Source: Dyadobacter sp. CY326
GTDB taxonomy: Bacteria > Bacteroidota > Bacteroidia > Cytophagales > Spirosomataceae
NCBI RefSeq assembly: GCF_021390515.1
Contig: NZ_JAJUXI010000006.1
Location: forward strand, 1-64,000
Reading direction: 5' to 3'
DNA: 64,000 nt
Position 1 is the stretch's first letter; the number at the start of each line of letters is the position of its first letter. Below, in pieces: positions 42,621 to 51,764 of this stretch. The position numbers and the translations under genes were made by a program. The notes under the pieces were generated by a model. The model was not told where the DNA came from, searched no databases, and saw nothing but the letters and a program-made list of their open reading frames with translations.

Positions 42621-43214
42621 TTATTTTGCAGCAAGAACATTTTTATCAGTCGGGACGAACTGGAATTTTAACCCATAATCCTTTCCTTTTGACACATCTT
42701 CCATATTGATGCGAATTGACTTTTTAGTCCAAGTAACCTTGTTGGACTCTTCTTTTGGAGCTTCATATTGCTCGGTAAAATGCTTTTTTGCAGCGTTCCA
42801 AAGCTGTTTTGTCGCTTCGGGACTGTTGAGATAAACGTCGACCGTTATTCTGTTGACCTTTTTGTCCGGAGTCAAAAAATACTGAACATCAATGGTTTCC
42901 AGCTGTGGCGTTTCAGCTGTATAACCCAGATGATCAGCCACTTCTTCGAACATTTCAAAGGTTTCGGACGCCTTAACCTTGCTAACGGCGTCGCCAAACG
43001 CGATGCCACGCAAGACGCTTCCCTCCGCATTGTTTTCCCCCAGAATGGTTTGTAAAAGTGCCGACTGGTCACTGTTCAATTCATTGGTAGGAGCAGGCGC
43101 TTCCGTCACTGCCGAATCGGGTGTGCTTTCCGTTTTTTCATTGGTTTTGGTGTCACAGCCGATGATCACCGCTGCAAATAGCAGGCTGGTAATTGAGGTT
43201 TTAAGACTTTTCAT
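42621..43214 (-). CDS. Lipoprotein of unknown function
   Basis: From ATG 43214 (MKSLKTSITSLLFAAVIIGC) the 197-residue protein has a lipobox, VIIGC, with the lipidated Cys at residue 20. A Thr/Ser/Glu-rich linker of about 35 residues follows, then a compact domain (about 70-197) with LRGIAFGDAVSKVKASETFEMF, LETIDVQYFLTPDKKVNRITV and YGLKFQFVPTD. The pattern is like other small outer-membrane lipoproteins in Bacteroidota with a ferredoxin-like fold. Function unknown. An ATG at 43235 would add seven residues before the signal. Confidence 0.72.
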   Translation of the reverse strand: MKSLKTSITSLLFAAVIIGCDTKTNEKTESTPDSAVTEAPAPTNELNSDQSALLQTILGENNAEGSVLRGIAFGDAVSKVKASETFEMFEEVADHLGYTAETPQLETIDVQYFLTPDKKVNRITVDVYLNSPEATKQLWNAAKKHFTEQYEAPKEESNKVTWTKKSIRINMEDVSKGKDYGLKFQFVPTDKNVLAAK

Positions 43215-43331
43215 GCATGTAGAGGTTCTTGTCATTCGGTTTTGATGTGAGTGTTAAAATAGTCGTGCCTTTATTCGGGAAAGGCTTTCAGTTGTGCAAT
43301 GTAGCCATATTTCCATTTTTCAAAAACGATT

Positions 43332-44756
43332 TTAGAACTCGCGTGAAATGTTAAAGAAGAATCGCCGCTCGCCTTTTGCGTTCAATGTGAGATTAAATCT
43401 TGCCAAAATATTGTAAAAAGTAACGATATCCAGACCAGCACCGGCGCCGTAAAGCATTTTGTTTCCAAGCCTGGTGTTGCTGAGTTCAGGATAACTGTTT
43501 TTCACATAACCCGCATCCGCGATAGTGTTAAGATATGCCGCCAATGGAAGTGTGTTAAATTGCTTGATCGGGATAAAAGAAAAGTGTTTTTGGAATGAAA
43601 ACAGTTTGTATTTTAATTCATTTTTAAGCAATGCATAATCCTGTCCATCAACAACATACAGTTCATATCCACGCACAAGATCATTCCTGTAACCGAGCCC
43701 GATTGTCTGTAAATATGGTTGGCGCTTAGGCAATGAAACGCGCCCGCGGACGCCTGTGTTGAAAAACCACCGCTTTGAGATCGGAATGTATTTCCGGTAA
43801 GAACCATAGAAATAGGTCATATCAACGTCGTCAGTTGGCAAAAGGCCGATTTTTGACAGCTGCAATGCCAGACTTTGTCCCTGCAAAGCATATTGCACAT
43901 TGTCACGCTTATCGTAACTGAATGTGTAAGTAAGCTGAAAATAGCGCTGCAATGTGCGGCCTTTGAGCAAATAATTCGGATTCAGATTGGCAATCGTGTC
44001 TGAAATTTTACTGTAACTCCATCGCAGGTCGGCCGTGTGGAATGTATAATATTTGTTTCGGCGACTAATGCTGACATAGGAATAAAACCTTTCGCGGTTA
44101 ATGTCCTCACTGTTAAAATATTGCAGTTTGTCGCGCCAGGTTCTGAATGCCGTCGTTTTATTGACAGAATAAGATGACCCAATGGTAATTCCGGTTTTCT
44201 GCGCCTTGTCGAGATATGGCAATGTGTAAGCAATCTCAAATTTTGGAATGAAACCGAACTCAGCTAAAAAACGAAGCTTGTCGGACCGGCCTGTAACATT
44301 GCCGTAACTCATGTAAACGCCGTAAGTTGTTCGTGACAAATCGCGTTTCCTTTCATACCACCATTCATTAAAATTACGGTCGGCAAGCTGAAAAACCGGG
44401 ACAATGATCAAATACCAACGTTCCTTAACCACAATGCGAATATCCGTCCTGACCGAATCTGCATTGCTTTTTGGAATGAGGTCAACGGTGATGAAAAGGT
44501 TGGTGTTGATGATTTTGCGACGGTCAATTTCAAGCGTTTCGGCAAGCAGGTTAGCCTGCAAAGTGTCGCCCGTTTTGATTGCCATTTCACGCAAGATAAT
44601 GCCCGTTCTTGTGCGGTGGTTGCCTTCCACTACAATGTCTCCCACCACGATTTTTCCGATTGTGTCAGTCTCAATTGTTTGAGCGTAAGCAGTTTGTAAC
44701 AAGAATAAAACGAATAACGGAAAACAGCACTTCTTGTAGGGTATGATTAGCTTCAT
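43332..44756 (-). CDS. BamA/TamA-like outer membrane protein
   Basis: A 474-residue outer membrane beta-barrel with one N-terminal POTRA-like domain. The signal peptide is cut at TAYAQ, and POTRA-type motifs KIVVGDIVVEGNHRTRTGIILREM and LLAETLEIDRRKIINTNLF follow (residues about 33-100). The barrel begins at about 115 (VKERWYLIIVPVFQLADRNFNEWWYE) and ends at RRFFFNISREF with a terminal Phe, as in BamA. VRGYELYVVDGQDYALLKNELKY corresponds to the VRGF/Y-x-G motif. It is shorter than BamA, so an accessory role in outer membrane protein or lipid assembly is likely. Monocistronic. Confidence 0.87.
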   Translation of the reverse strand: MKLIIPYKKCCFPLFVLFLLQTAYAQTIETDTIGKIVVGDIVVEGNHRTRTGIILREMAIKTGDTLQANLLAETLEIDRRKIINTNLFITVDLIPKSNADSVRTDIRIVVKERWYLIIVPVFQLADRNFNEWWYERKRDLSRTTYGVYMSYGNVTGRSDKLRFLAEFGFIPKFEIAYTLPYLDKAQKTGITIGSSYSVNKTTAFRTWRDKLQYFNSEDINRERFYSYVSISRRNKYYTFHTADLRWSYSKISDTIANLNPNYLLKGRTLQRYFQLTYTFSYDKRDNVQYALQGQSLALQLSKIGLLPTDDVDMTYFYGSYRKYIPISKRWFFNTGVRGRVSLPKRQPYLQTIGLGYRNDLVRGYELYVVDGQDYALLKNELKYKLFSFQKHFSFIPIKQFNTLPLAAYLNTIADAGYVKNSYPELSNTRLGNKMLYGAGAGLDIVTFYNILARFNLTLNAKGERRFFFNISREF

Positions 44757-44930
44757 TCTTCACGGCCAGGTTTCAGTACAGAAACGATACATTGATTGAA
44801 TATGGTGAATTTTTGGTAAAAATAAGGTTATCTAAATTCAGTTGCGGAAGCATTCAAAAAAACATATTCTGGCGAATAGTCTTTTCCCAAACCCTGCGAG
44901 TATCCCTACAAAGACTAAACGGCTATTACT

Positions 44931-45161
44931 ATGTCACTTTCCCGGGCTGAAACTTTGATTAATAAACTGATCAACAACAAACTTTCCGGGGAAGAACTGT
45001 CTGAGCTGCTGGAAGGCATTAACAGTGCCGAAGATCAGCAAAAATACTCTGACGCCCTCGAAATTTACTTTGACTATCTGCTGAAAGAAAACCAGAATGG
45101 ACAGGCTGGAAATGGTTTTTCTCAGAACGGAAATTCGTCCAATGGCCATGATAGTACGTAA
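44931..45161 (+). CDS. Small protein upstream of the SusC gene
   Basis: A 76-residue protein. Residues 1-55 are an amphipathic helical domain (LINKLINNKLSGEELSELLEGI and YSDALEIYFDYLLKEN); the last 20 residues are Asn/Gly/Ser-rich and probably disordered. The LINKLINNKLSGEE segment resembles the N-terminal helix of FecR-type anti-sigma factors, where LxxK..NGxxSxEE is common, but no FecR domain or sigma factor is seen. It lies 143 bp before SusC on the same strand and might be a regulator of that locus; this is speculative. Confidence 0.65.
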   Translation: MSLSRAETLINKLINNKLSGEELSELLEGINSAEDQQKYSDALEIYFDYLLKENQNGQAGNGFSQNGNSSNGHDST

Positions 45162-45304
45162 TGCTGCATTCCAAGTACACTACATGAAAATCGCCTTATG
45201 CTGCTCCTGTGCTGACACCCTCGATATGTGATTCAAACTTCTAACGCTTACAGTTTTTTCTCCTGTTATTATGACCAATGATAATCACCTAAAATTCAAA
45301 GATT

Positions 45305-48300
45305 ATGAATCCAATCTCTATTATTAGTATGCGACGAATACTTTGGTGTTTGCTCGCGGTGGCATTTTTAGTTGCGCCTGAATGTGCTAAGGCGTTGAAT
45401 ACGCAAGTTTTGGACAAAACAATTACCGGAAAAGTATCTTCAAAAACAGACGGCACGCCAATGCCAGGTGTAAACATCATTGTTAAAGGAACACAGGTTG
45501 GAACTTCAACGGACGCTTCGGGAAATTACTCGATCTCCGTAAACGAGCAAGCGAAGCCGATTCTTGTATTTTCTTATATCGGCCATGAAAGCCAGGAGGT
45601 TGTCATTGGTAATCAATCGGTTATCAATGTTGATTTGGCAGAAGGCGCTGAAACATTGAATGAAGCTGTCGTAACCGCTTTGGGAATATCAAGAGAAAAG
45701 CGCTCGCTGGGATATTCGGTTGGGGATGTTGATGGTAAAGAAATCAGCCGTGTTGCTCAGGAAAACGTTTTGAATTCACTTTCAGGCAAAGTTCCTGGGG
45801 TGACGATCAGCTCTACGGGCGGCACAGGTTCGTCTGTAAGCATGGTTATTAGGGGAGCAACCTCGTTAAGCAATGATAATCAGCCCTTATTTGTTGTGGA
45901 TGGGGTTCCCATTTCCAACACATTGAACAACATCAGCCAGATTGGTAACGATAACCGTGTGGATTATGGTAATGCAATTTCAAGCATTAACCCGGACGAC
46001 GTGGAAAGCGTTTCCATCCTGAAAGGCCCGAATGCAGCTGCTTTGTACGGTTCGAGAGCTGGTCACGGCGTTGTGCTGATCACAACAAAAAGTGGAAGCA
46101 AATCCAAGAAAATGACCGTTTCGATCAACTCCAACACGGTTTTTGACAAGCCTTACAGATTTTTAGACATGCACTCGAAGTTTGCAACCGGCATTCTGCC
46201 ATTCACACCGGAAAACAATCCTTATCCGGGCGGCGTGCTGCTTATTGACGAAAACTCGGCGGGTGGCGTTGGTCCGGAACTTGACAAAGGTTACAAAGCC
46301 GTGCAATGGAACAGCCCGAAAGACGAAAAAGGCAATCCAATCCCAACAGAGTTGATTTCGCACAAGGATAATGTGAAAAACTTTGTAAGAACGGGAATTA
46401 CGACAACCAATGGTGTCTCCGTTTCAAATAGCAGCGAACTGGTCAACTATCGTTTGTCGTATTCCAATATGTCAAACAGAGGGATAATCCCGAACTCTGA
46501 TTTGTTTCGTAACTCGCTAAGCATCAACTCATCATTGAAGGTGAGCAAGAAGCTTACGATCGGGACAAACCTGGATTTTAGTCGCAACAACTCCAACAAC
46601 AGGCCCGCCACAAACCGCGGAACCAATCCCTTGCAATGGGCTTATGCTGTGTCTCCGCATATCGACATCAGGGATTTGAGAGATTATTGGGTGCCTGGCC
46701 AGGAAGGCTTGCAGCAATTGTCGCAGGGGCCAGGGGATTACAACAACCCTTATTTTATGGCTTATGAAGTAAATAACAGCTTCGTCCGCGATCGTTTGTT
46801 TGGTAATCTTAGGGCCGATTGGCAAATCACACCATTCCTGAGCGTAATGGGACGTTACTCGCTCGATACGTATAATGAGGATCGTGAAACCAAAATCGCC
46901 AATAGTTATACGAATGACAGCCGCGGCGCATATGGGGTCACCAATTTGTCAAGATTCGAGCGGAATGCTGATTTCCTTATCACTTATAAAAAGGAAATTA
47001 ACGATCTGAGCTTGTCCGTTTCCGGTGGTGGAAATACGCGTTTTCAGAAAAATACGGACATTACAACTGCTACGAAAAACGGAACAGGGCTGACCATTCC
47101 GGGCTTGTTTAACATTGCCAACATCGCTCCCGCTAACCTCTCATTCAACAGTTATTTGTCACAGCGAGCCGTTTTCAGTGTTTACGGATTGGCTAATCTG
47201 GGCTTCAAGGACATGATTTATCTGGATTTGACCGCACGAAACGACTGGTCGAGCACGCTTCCAAAGGCGAACAGATCCTATTTTTATCCTTCGGCTTCTT
47301 TGAGCTTGATCCTCAGCGAAATGTTCCACATGAACAACCAGGTCAGCCTGCTGAAACTGAGAGGTGGCGCTGCTCAGGTGGGAAATGATACAAATCCTTA
47401 CAGCCTTTTGGCAACGCTCGGCAATGCTGGGGCGTGGGACGGGGTGACCAGACTAAGCAAATCTGGGCAAATACTTTTACCAGATCTTAAACCAGAAATC
47501 GCGACTTCATATGAGGCGGGTCTTGATCTAAACCTGTTTAGCAACAAAGTGCGTTTGGCCGCAACTTATTATCAGGTTGAAAACAGAAACCAGATCATTC
47601 CAACCAAATTGCCAGGATCAAGCGGATTTACTTCGAAAAATATCAATGCAGGTTTGCTTGTGAGCAAAGGACTTGAACTTTCGCTGGGTGGAACGCCAAT
47701 TGCGAAAAACGGCTGGAAATGGGATATCAATGCAAACTGGTCAAGAAACCGGACGACCATCAAGTCGCTTTCCGAAGGTCTGGAATTTTATACATTGTGG
47801 ACGGATGCGAAAGGTGGTGCCTGGACGTATGTGGGCGATCAGATCGGCGACCTTTATGACTCAGAAATCGTGACGGTGAAGGATAAAAATTCTCCATATT
47901 ACGGCTATCCGATCCTGGATGACGACGGTTCATGGCAAAGCATCAATGCTTCAAACACACGTAACAAGATCGGAAATTTCAATCCCGACTTCATTTTGGG
48001 CATGCAAACCTCCCTTAATTACAAAGGTTTCAGCTTGAACATGACTTTTGACTGGAGAAACGGCGGGGAGTTTGTTTCGCAAACTTATCGCTATGGCGAA
48101 TCAGATCTTAAATCGCAGCGTTTCCTTGACAATTTGATTAATCCAAATGGCCTTTCCGGCGATCAGCTGCGCGATTATCTGGTTAACAATGACAAGGTTA
48201 TCATTCGCGGCAACAACTTTCCGATCGTGGGCGGCCCTACCAAAGAATATGGTGGTTTCCCATTTGAATATGGCGGCAACACCTACGATTATGCTGTTTT

Positions 48301-48709
48301 CAATCCCGGTGTGATCGCGGAATATGATTCGGAAGGTGAAATCACGAGTTATGTTGAAAACCTGGGAGGCCCCGGCACTAAATACATTCCTTATGGTGAT
48401 AACTATCCATGGAGCTTCACGCGTGCAGCAACATTCGACGCTTCATTTATCAAAATGCGTGAAATTTCCTTGGGTTATGACCTGCCAGCGGCTTTTGTAA
48501 AAAGAATTGGTTTGCAGAATGCCAATGTTGCCGTTTATAGCCGCAACATCATGCTTTGGACGAAGGCGAAGATCGGCATCGACCCGGAAATGGCTTTCCA
48601 GCAGGAAGCCAATGCGCAAGCCGGAACGCAGTTCAAGCAAGGAATTGAACGTTACAACGTAACGCCTTGGGTTATGCCAATTGGTTTCAAGCTTGGATTA
48701 ACCTTTTAA
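45305..48709 (+). CDS. SusC/RagA family TonB-linked outer membrane transporter
   Basis: A 1134-residue TonB-dependent transporter. After a signal peptide (about residues 1-31) comes a CarboxypepD_reg-like domain (about 38-118: ITGKVSSKTDGTPMPGVNIIVKG, YSISVNEQ, VFSYIGHESQEV). ALGISREKRSLGYSV is the SusC-type region before the plug domain (about 145-255: KVPGVTISST, MVIRGATSL, VESVSILKGPNAAALYGSRA). The rest is a 22-stranded barrel. No N-terminal STN signalling domain is present. It imports a ligand captured by the SusD-like lipoprotein encoded next, using TonB. Start at ATG 45305; the operon runs to 54421. Confidence 0.95.
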   Translation: MNPISIISMRRILWCLLAVAFLVAPECAKALNTQVLDKTITGKVSSKTDGTPMPGVNIIVKGTQVGTSTDASGNYSISVNEQAKPILVFSYIGHESQEVVIGNQSVINVDLAEGAETLNEAVVTALGISREKRSLGYSVGDVDGKEISRVAQENVLNSLSGKVPGVTISSTGGTGSSVSMVIRGATSLSNDNQPLFVVDGVPISNTLNNISQIGNDNRVDYGNAISSINPDDVESVSILKGPNAAALYGSRAGHGVVLITTKSGSKSKKMTVSINSNTVFDKPYRFLDMHSKFATGILPFTPENNPYPGGVLLIDENSAGGVGPELDKGYKAVQWNSPKDEKGNPIPTELISHKDNVKNFVRTGITTTNGVSVSNSSELVNYRLSYSNMSNRGIIPNSDLFRNSLSINSSLKVSKKLTIGTNLDFSRNNSNNRPATNRGTNPLQWAYAVSPHIDIRDLRDYWVPGQEGLQQLSQGPGDYNNPYFMAYEVNNSFVRDRLFGNLRADWQITPFLSVMGRYSLDTYNEDRETKIANSYTNDSRGAYGVTNLSRFERNADFLITYKKEINDLSLSVSGGGNTRFQKNTDITTATKNGTGLTIPGLFNIANIAPANLSFNSYLSQRAVFSVYGLANLGFKDMIYLDLTARNDWSSTLPKANRSYFYPSASLSLILSEMFHMNNQVSLLKLRGGAAQVGNDTNPYSLLATLGNAGAWDGVTRLSKSGQILLPDLKPEIATSYEAGLDLNLFSNKVRLAATYYQVENRNQIIPTKLPGSSGFTSKNINAGLLVSKGLELSLGGTPIAKNGWKWDINANWSRNRTTIKSLSEGLEFYTLWTDAKGGAWTYVGDQIGDLYDSEIVTVKDKNSPYYGYPILDDDGSWQSINASNTRNKIGNFNPDFILGMQTSLNYKGFSLNMTFDWRNGGEFVSQTYRYGESDLKSQRFLDNLINPNGLSGDQLRDYLVNNDKVIIRGNNFPIVGGPTKEYGGFPFEYGGNTYDYAVFNPGVIAEYDSEGEITSYVENLGGPGTKYIPYGDNYPWSFTRAATFDASFIKMREISLGYDLPAAFVKRIGLQNANVAVYSRNIMLWTKAKIGIDPEMAFQQEANAQAGTQFKQGIERYNVTPWVMPIGFKLGLTF

Positions 48710-48745
48710 TTCTGAAAGACATAGTCTATTTAAATAAATAAACTC

Positions 48746-50389
48746 ATGAGAAAATTTAGTATAAAATCGACCATATTCCCGCTGCTGCTGACTTGTCTGA
48801 TGTTTTCGTGCAAAGACCTTTCAGAGCTGAACGAGAACCCGAATGGTGTAGGCCCTGAGACAGTGAACCCTAATTTGGTGCTTCCGACTGTGCTTACCGA
48901 GGCCGCAAAACTTTACGTGAATCTTGGTTATCAGGACATTGCCGGAGTTGTGCAGCACACACAGAAGGACGCCTGGTCGAGCGGTCACAATGATTATGAC
49001 TGGGGTGGTGATCAGAGCTGGAATGCGTATTACGACATTTTGAGAAACAACGACTTGCTATACAAACGGTCTGTGGAGACGAATTTTGAGTTTCACCAGG
49101 GCGTGTCATTGGTCATGAAATCATTCATCTTCGGATTGATAACGGATCTCTGGGGCGACGCGCCCTATACCAATGCATTAGAAGGCGAAAATGGTGGAAC
49201 CGACAATATTTTACCCGCCTTTGACAGTCAGGAAAAAATTTATGCCGGGGTAATTGCAGATCTTGAAAAGGCAAACACCATGCTTTCAAAAGGCAAGGCA
49301 GATTACAGCGGAATCGTGGACAATGTAGACGTCTTTTATGGCGGCGATCCTACAAAATGGCGAAAAATGGCAAATTCGCTGTTGCTGCGTTATTACATGC
49401 GTTTGTCCGCCAAGCAGCCAGAAATCGCAAAAGCAGGCATTGAAAAAATAGTCGCCAATGCAGCCCAGTTTCCAATTATTACAACAAATGCGGATGACGC
49501 CACCATGTCATTCCCAGGAAACAGCGAGGCAGATGCTTGGCCGGCAAATGCAGTCATAGATGCCAGCGGAAGCAACTATCGCCGTATAAAAATGGCAGCC
49601 ACTTTGGTCGACAGACTGCAAGCGCTCAAAGATCCGAGACTCGCGATTTGGGCAAAAAAAGTGGAGATCCCATTGGTTGTAGATGCAAAACTTCCGGCTG
49701 GAACGGATAAGATTGTGGACGGCAAAAGATATTTGTCTCCGGACAAAGTTGGAAAAACGGTCGTAGACACCGATCCTGATTATGTAGGATTGCCAACAAG
49801 TTTCTCAGCGCTTCCTTCGGCCTACAATTTGAACCCCACGCCCGGGCAAACTTCCTTCAATCCGCACGTGTCGTTCTTGAACGAGATCTATAAAGAGGCA
49901 AAAGGTCCGTTGCTGAAAGCCAGGTTGATTTCTGCTGCTGAGGTGCATTTTATTCTCGCCGAAGCAGCACTCAAAGGCTGGGCTGCGGGCGTTGCCAAAG
50001 AGCATTATGAGGCAGGCGTGAAAGCATCATTGGGAACGTGGACTGTCGGCGATGATTATGACAAATACATTGCGCAGCCAGGCGTGGCTTTTGACAAATC
50101 GATCAAGCAAGTCCTTGAACAGAAATGGATTGCAAGCTGGACAGCGGCAACCGAAGCCTGGTTTGATTTCCGAAGAACCGGTTTCCCTGAATTAAAGGCT
50201 GGCCCGGCCGCAAAAAGACAAGTGCTTCCGTTGCGATTCTATTATATGCAGGATGAGCTGAGAATTAACAAAGCCAATGCAGAAGGAGCCGTTAGCAAGC
50301 TCGAAATTACTAGCTATTCGCAGGCCGACAAGGGAAACAGTCCTTGGTCGAAACAATGGCTTGTACAAGGAACCGGCAAACCCTGGTGA
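48746..50389 (+). CDS. SusD/RagB family lipoprotein
   Basis: A 547-residue surface lipoprotein of the SusD-like_2 (SusD/RagB) type. Signal and lipobox LLTCLMFSC place the lipid at Cys21 or so. ELNENPNGVGPETVNPNLVLPTVLTE is the N-terminal block; FIFGLITDLWGDAPYTNALEGE and WASW-like IASWTAATEAWFDFRRTGFP near the C terminus are family marks. It captures substrate and forms a lid on the SusC barrel. It follows the SusC gene after 36 bp, so they are co-transcribed and form the import complex. Substrate unknown. Confidence 0.93.
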   Translation: MRKFSIKSTIFPLLLTCLMFSCKDLSELNENPNGVGPETVNPNLVLPTVLTEAAKLYVNLGYQDIAGVVQHTQKDAWSSGHNDYDWGGDQSWNAYYDILRNNDLLYKRSVETNFEFHQGVSLVMKSFIFGLITDLWGDAPYTNALEGENGGTDNILPAFDSQEKIYAGVIADLEKANTMLSKGKADYSGIVDNVDVFYGGDPTKWRKMANSLLLRYYMRLSAKQPEIAKAGIEKIVANAAQFPIITTNADDATMSFPGNSEADAWPANAVIDASGSNYRRIKMAATLVDRLQALKDPRLAIWAKKVEIPLVVDAKLPAGTDKIVDGKRYLSPDKVGKTVVDTDPDYVGLPTSFSALPSAYNLNPTPGQTSFNPHVSFLNEIYKEAKGPLLKARLISAAEVHFILAEAALKGWAAGVAKEHYEAGVKASLGTWTVGDDYDKYIAQPGVAFDKSIKQVLEQKWIASWTAATEAWFDFRRTGFPELKAGPAAKRQVLPLRFYYMQDELRINKANAEGAVSKLEITSYSQADKGNSPWSKQWLVQGTGKPW

Positions 50390-50417
50390 TAAATCTTTGA
50401 ATCTGGTGATGTAATCC

Positions 50418-50453
50418 AAACCGGGGCGTTCGTGTGATCGATAGCTCCGGTTT
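50418..50453 (+). repeat. Inverted repeat after the SusD gene
   Basis: AAACCGG and CCGGTTT arms are separated by 22 nt in the 79-bp gap between the SusD and ceramidase-like genes, without a strong T-run. It could be a partial attenuator that lowers downstream expression, or a 3'-end stabiliser of the susCD message. Confidence 0.35.
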
Positions 50454-50468
50454 ATTATTGGAAAGCCC

Positions 50469-51743
50469 GTGAAATACAAACTATTCCTAATCCTTACATT
50501 CTTCATAGTGCAATCGCTGGCTGCACAAGATCAGCCATTTAAGGCTGGCGCAGCATTGCGGGTCATTACACCTGATCCGCTCTTGCCCGTTTCAGGCGGC
50601 ATTGGCACACCCAAAAAAACGACGCAAAAGCAAGGTGACCTGTTTGCCAGAGCACTCGTTCTGGAAAAAGGCGATGTCCGCATTGCGATAGTCAATGTTG
50701 ACAACCTGGGTTGGCCAGCGGCATTAGGAAACAAATCCCGGGCCTTCATCAAAGGAATTGCGCCCGAAAACATCCTGATCGGTGCTACGCACACACACAG
50801 CGCACCCGATGCCTATGGCTTTCAAAATGAAAAAGGCGAGTCGGCGGTCGATCTGAAATATCTGGACAAATGTGTGCAGCAAATTGCAGATGCGGTCAAT
50901 GAGGCCGTCAAAAATCTCGAAGAAGCTTCGCTTAAAATTGCGGTTGGAGAAGCCAAGGGTAAAATCGCTTACAACTATTATGCAGACCAATTGTATGATC
51001 CGCGATGCGGCGTGATTCAGGCGATTTCAAAATCCGGCGTAAATAAAGGAAAGCCAATTGCAACGTTGGTCAATTATGCCATTCATCCGGAGGTTCTTGG
51101 GTCGGGAAGAGGCATTTTAAGTCCCGATCTATGCGGACCACTTTATGAAAGAATTACCGCGCAGGGTGGCGGCATTGCCCTTTTTATGAATGGCGCGCAA
51201 GGCGGAATGGTTACGGCGGACGTGAGATTGCCAGACGGCAAGGAGGCCAATGACTGGGAGGAATGCAAACGGATCGGAACATTACTTGCCGACGAAGCAA
51301 TGCGAATAATTAAGTCGGCCACTTTGCAGGATAATCCGACAATATTTTGTTCTTCCAAAAAGATAGAATTTCCCGTTGACTCCGAAATAATGCGCTACAT
51401 TCTCAAAAACTCACCTATTAAAAATGAAATGGCGGGAGAAAACCGGATTGCAACGCGGCTTAATTTACTAAACATTGGAACCGCACAAATTCTCACGATC
51501 CCGGGAGAGGCCTTGCCGAATATTGGTTATTATGTCAAGCGTCACATGAACACCGAGCAGCCTTTTCTTTTTGGACTTACCAATGATGCATTTGGCTATA
51601 TGCTAACGAAAGTGGATTTTAATAGTTTCAAACGATATGAATATGTGAGCAGGACGAGTCTTGGTGAAATGACGGGAGAAATCTATATAGAAGAAGCGCT
51701 GAGATTGATCAAAGAAAGTCCCGCCGCACAGCATGAAAAATAA
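50469..51743 (+). CDS. Neutral/alkaline ceramidase N-terminal-like protein
   Basis: A 424-residue exported protein (signal MKYKLFLILTFFIVQSLAAQ from a GTG start at 50469). It matches the N-terminal catalytic part of neutral/alkaline non-lysosomal ceramidases (PF04734): FKAGAALRVITPDPLLPVSG, ALVLEKGDVRIAIVNVDNLG, ILIGATHTHSAPDA with Zn-binding HTHSAPD, VNYAIHPEVLG and FMNGAQGG. The C-terminal Ig-like domain of ceramidases is missing. Proteins of this kind are common in Bacteroidota and Planctomycetes sugar clusters, where they are unlikely to be true ceramidases; an amide hydrolase acting on an imported glyco- or amino-compound is a better guess. Confidence 0.82.
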   Translation: MKYKLFLILTFFIVQSLAAQDQPFKAGAALRVITPDPLLPVSGGIGTPKKTTQKQGDLFARALVLEKGDVRIAIVNVDNLGWPAALGNKSRAFIKGIAPENILIGATHTHSAPDAYGFQNEKGESAVDLKYLDKCVQQIADAVNEAVKNLEEASLKIAVGEAKGKIAYNYYADQLYDPRCGVIQAISKSGVNKGKPIATLVNYAIHPEVLGSGRGILSPDLCGPLYERITAQGGGIALFMNGAQGGMVTADVRLPDGKEANDWEECKRIGTLLADEAMRIIKSATLQDNPTIFCSSKKIEFPVDSEIMRYILKNSPIKNEMAGENRIATRLNLLNIGTAQILTIPGEALPNIGYYVKRHMNTEQPFLFGLTNDAFGYMLTKVDFNSFKRYEYVSRTSLGEMTGEIYIEEALRLIKESPAAQHEK

Positions 51744-51764
51744 CATTTACAATTACTAAACGCA

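Noticed and set aside
50469..51743. True neutral ceramidase for the Sus-locus gene
   Set aside because: The C-terminal ceramidase domain is missing and the protein is much shorter than known ceramidases, so only the family resemblance is claimed.
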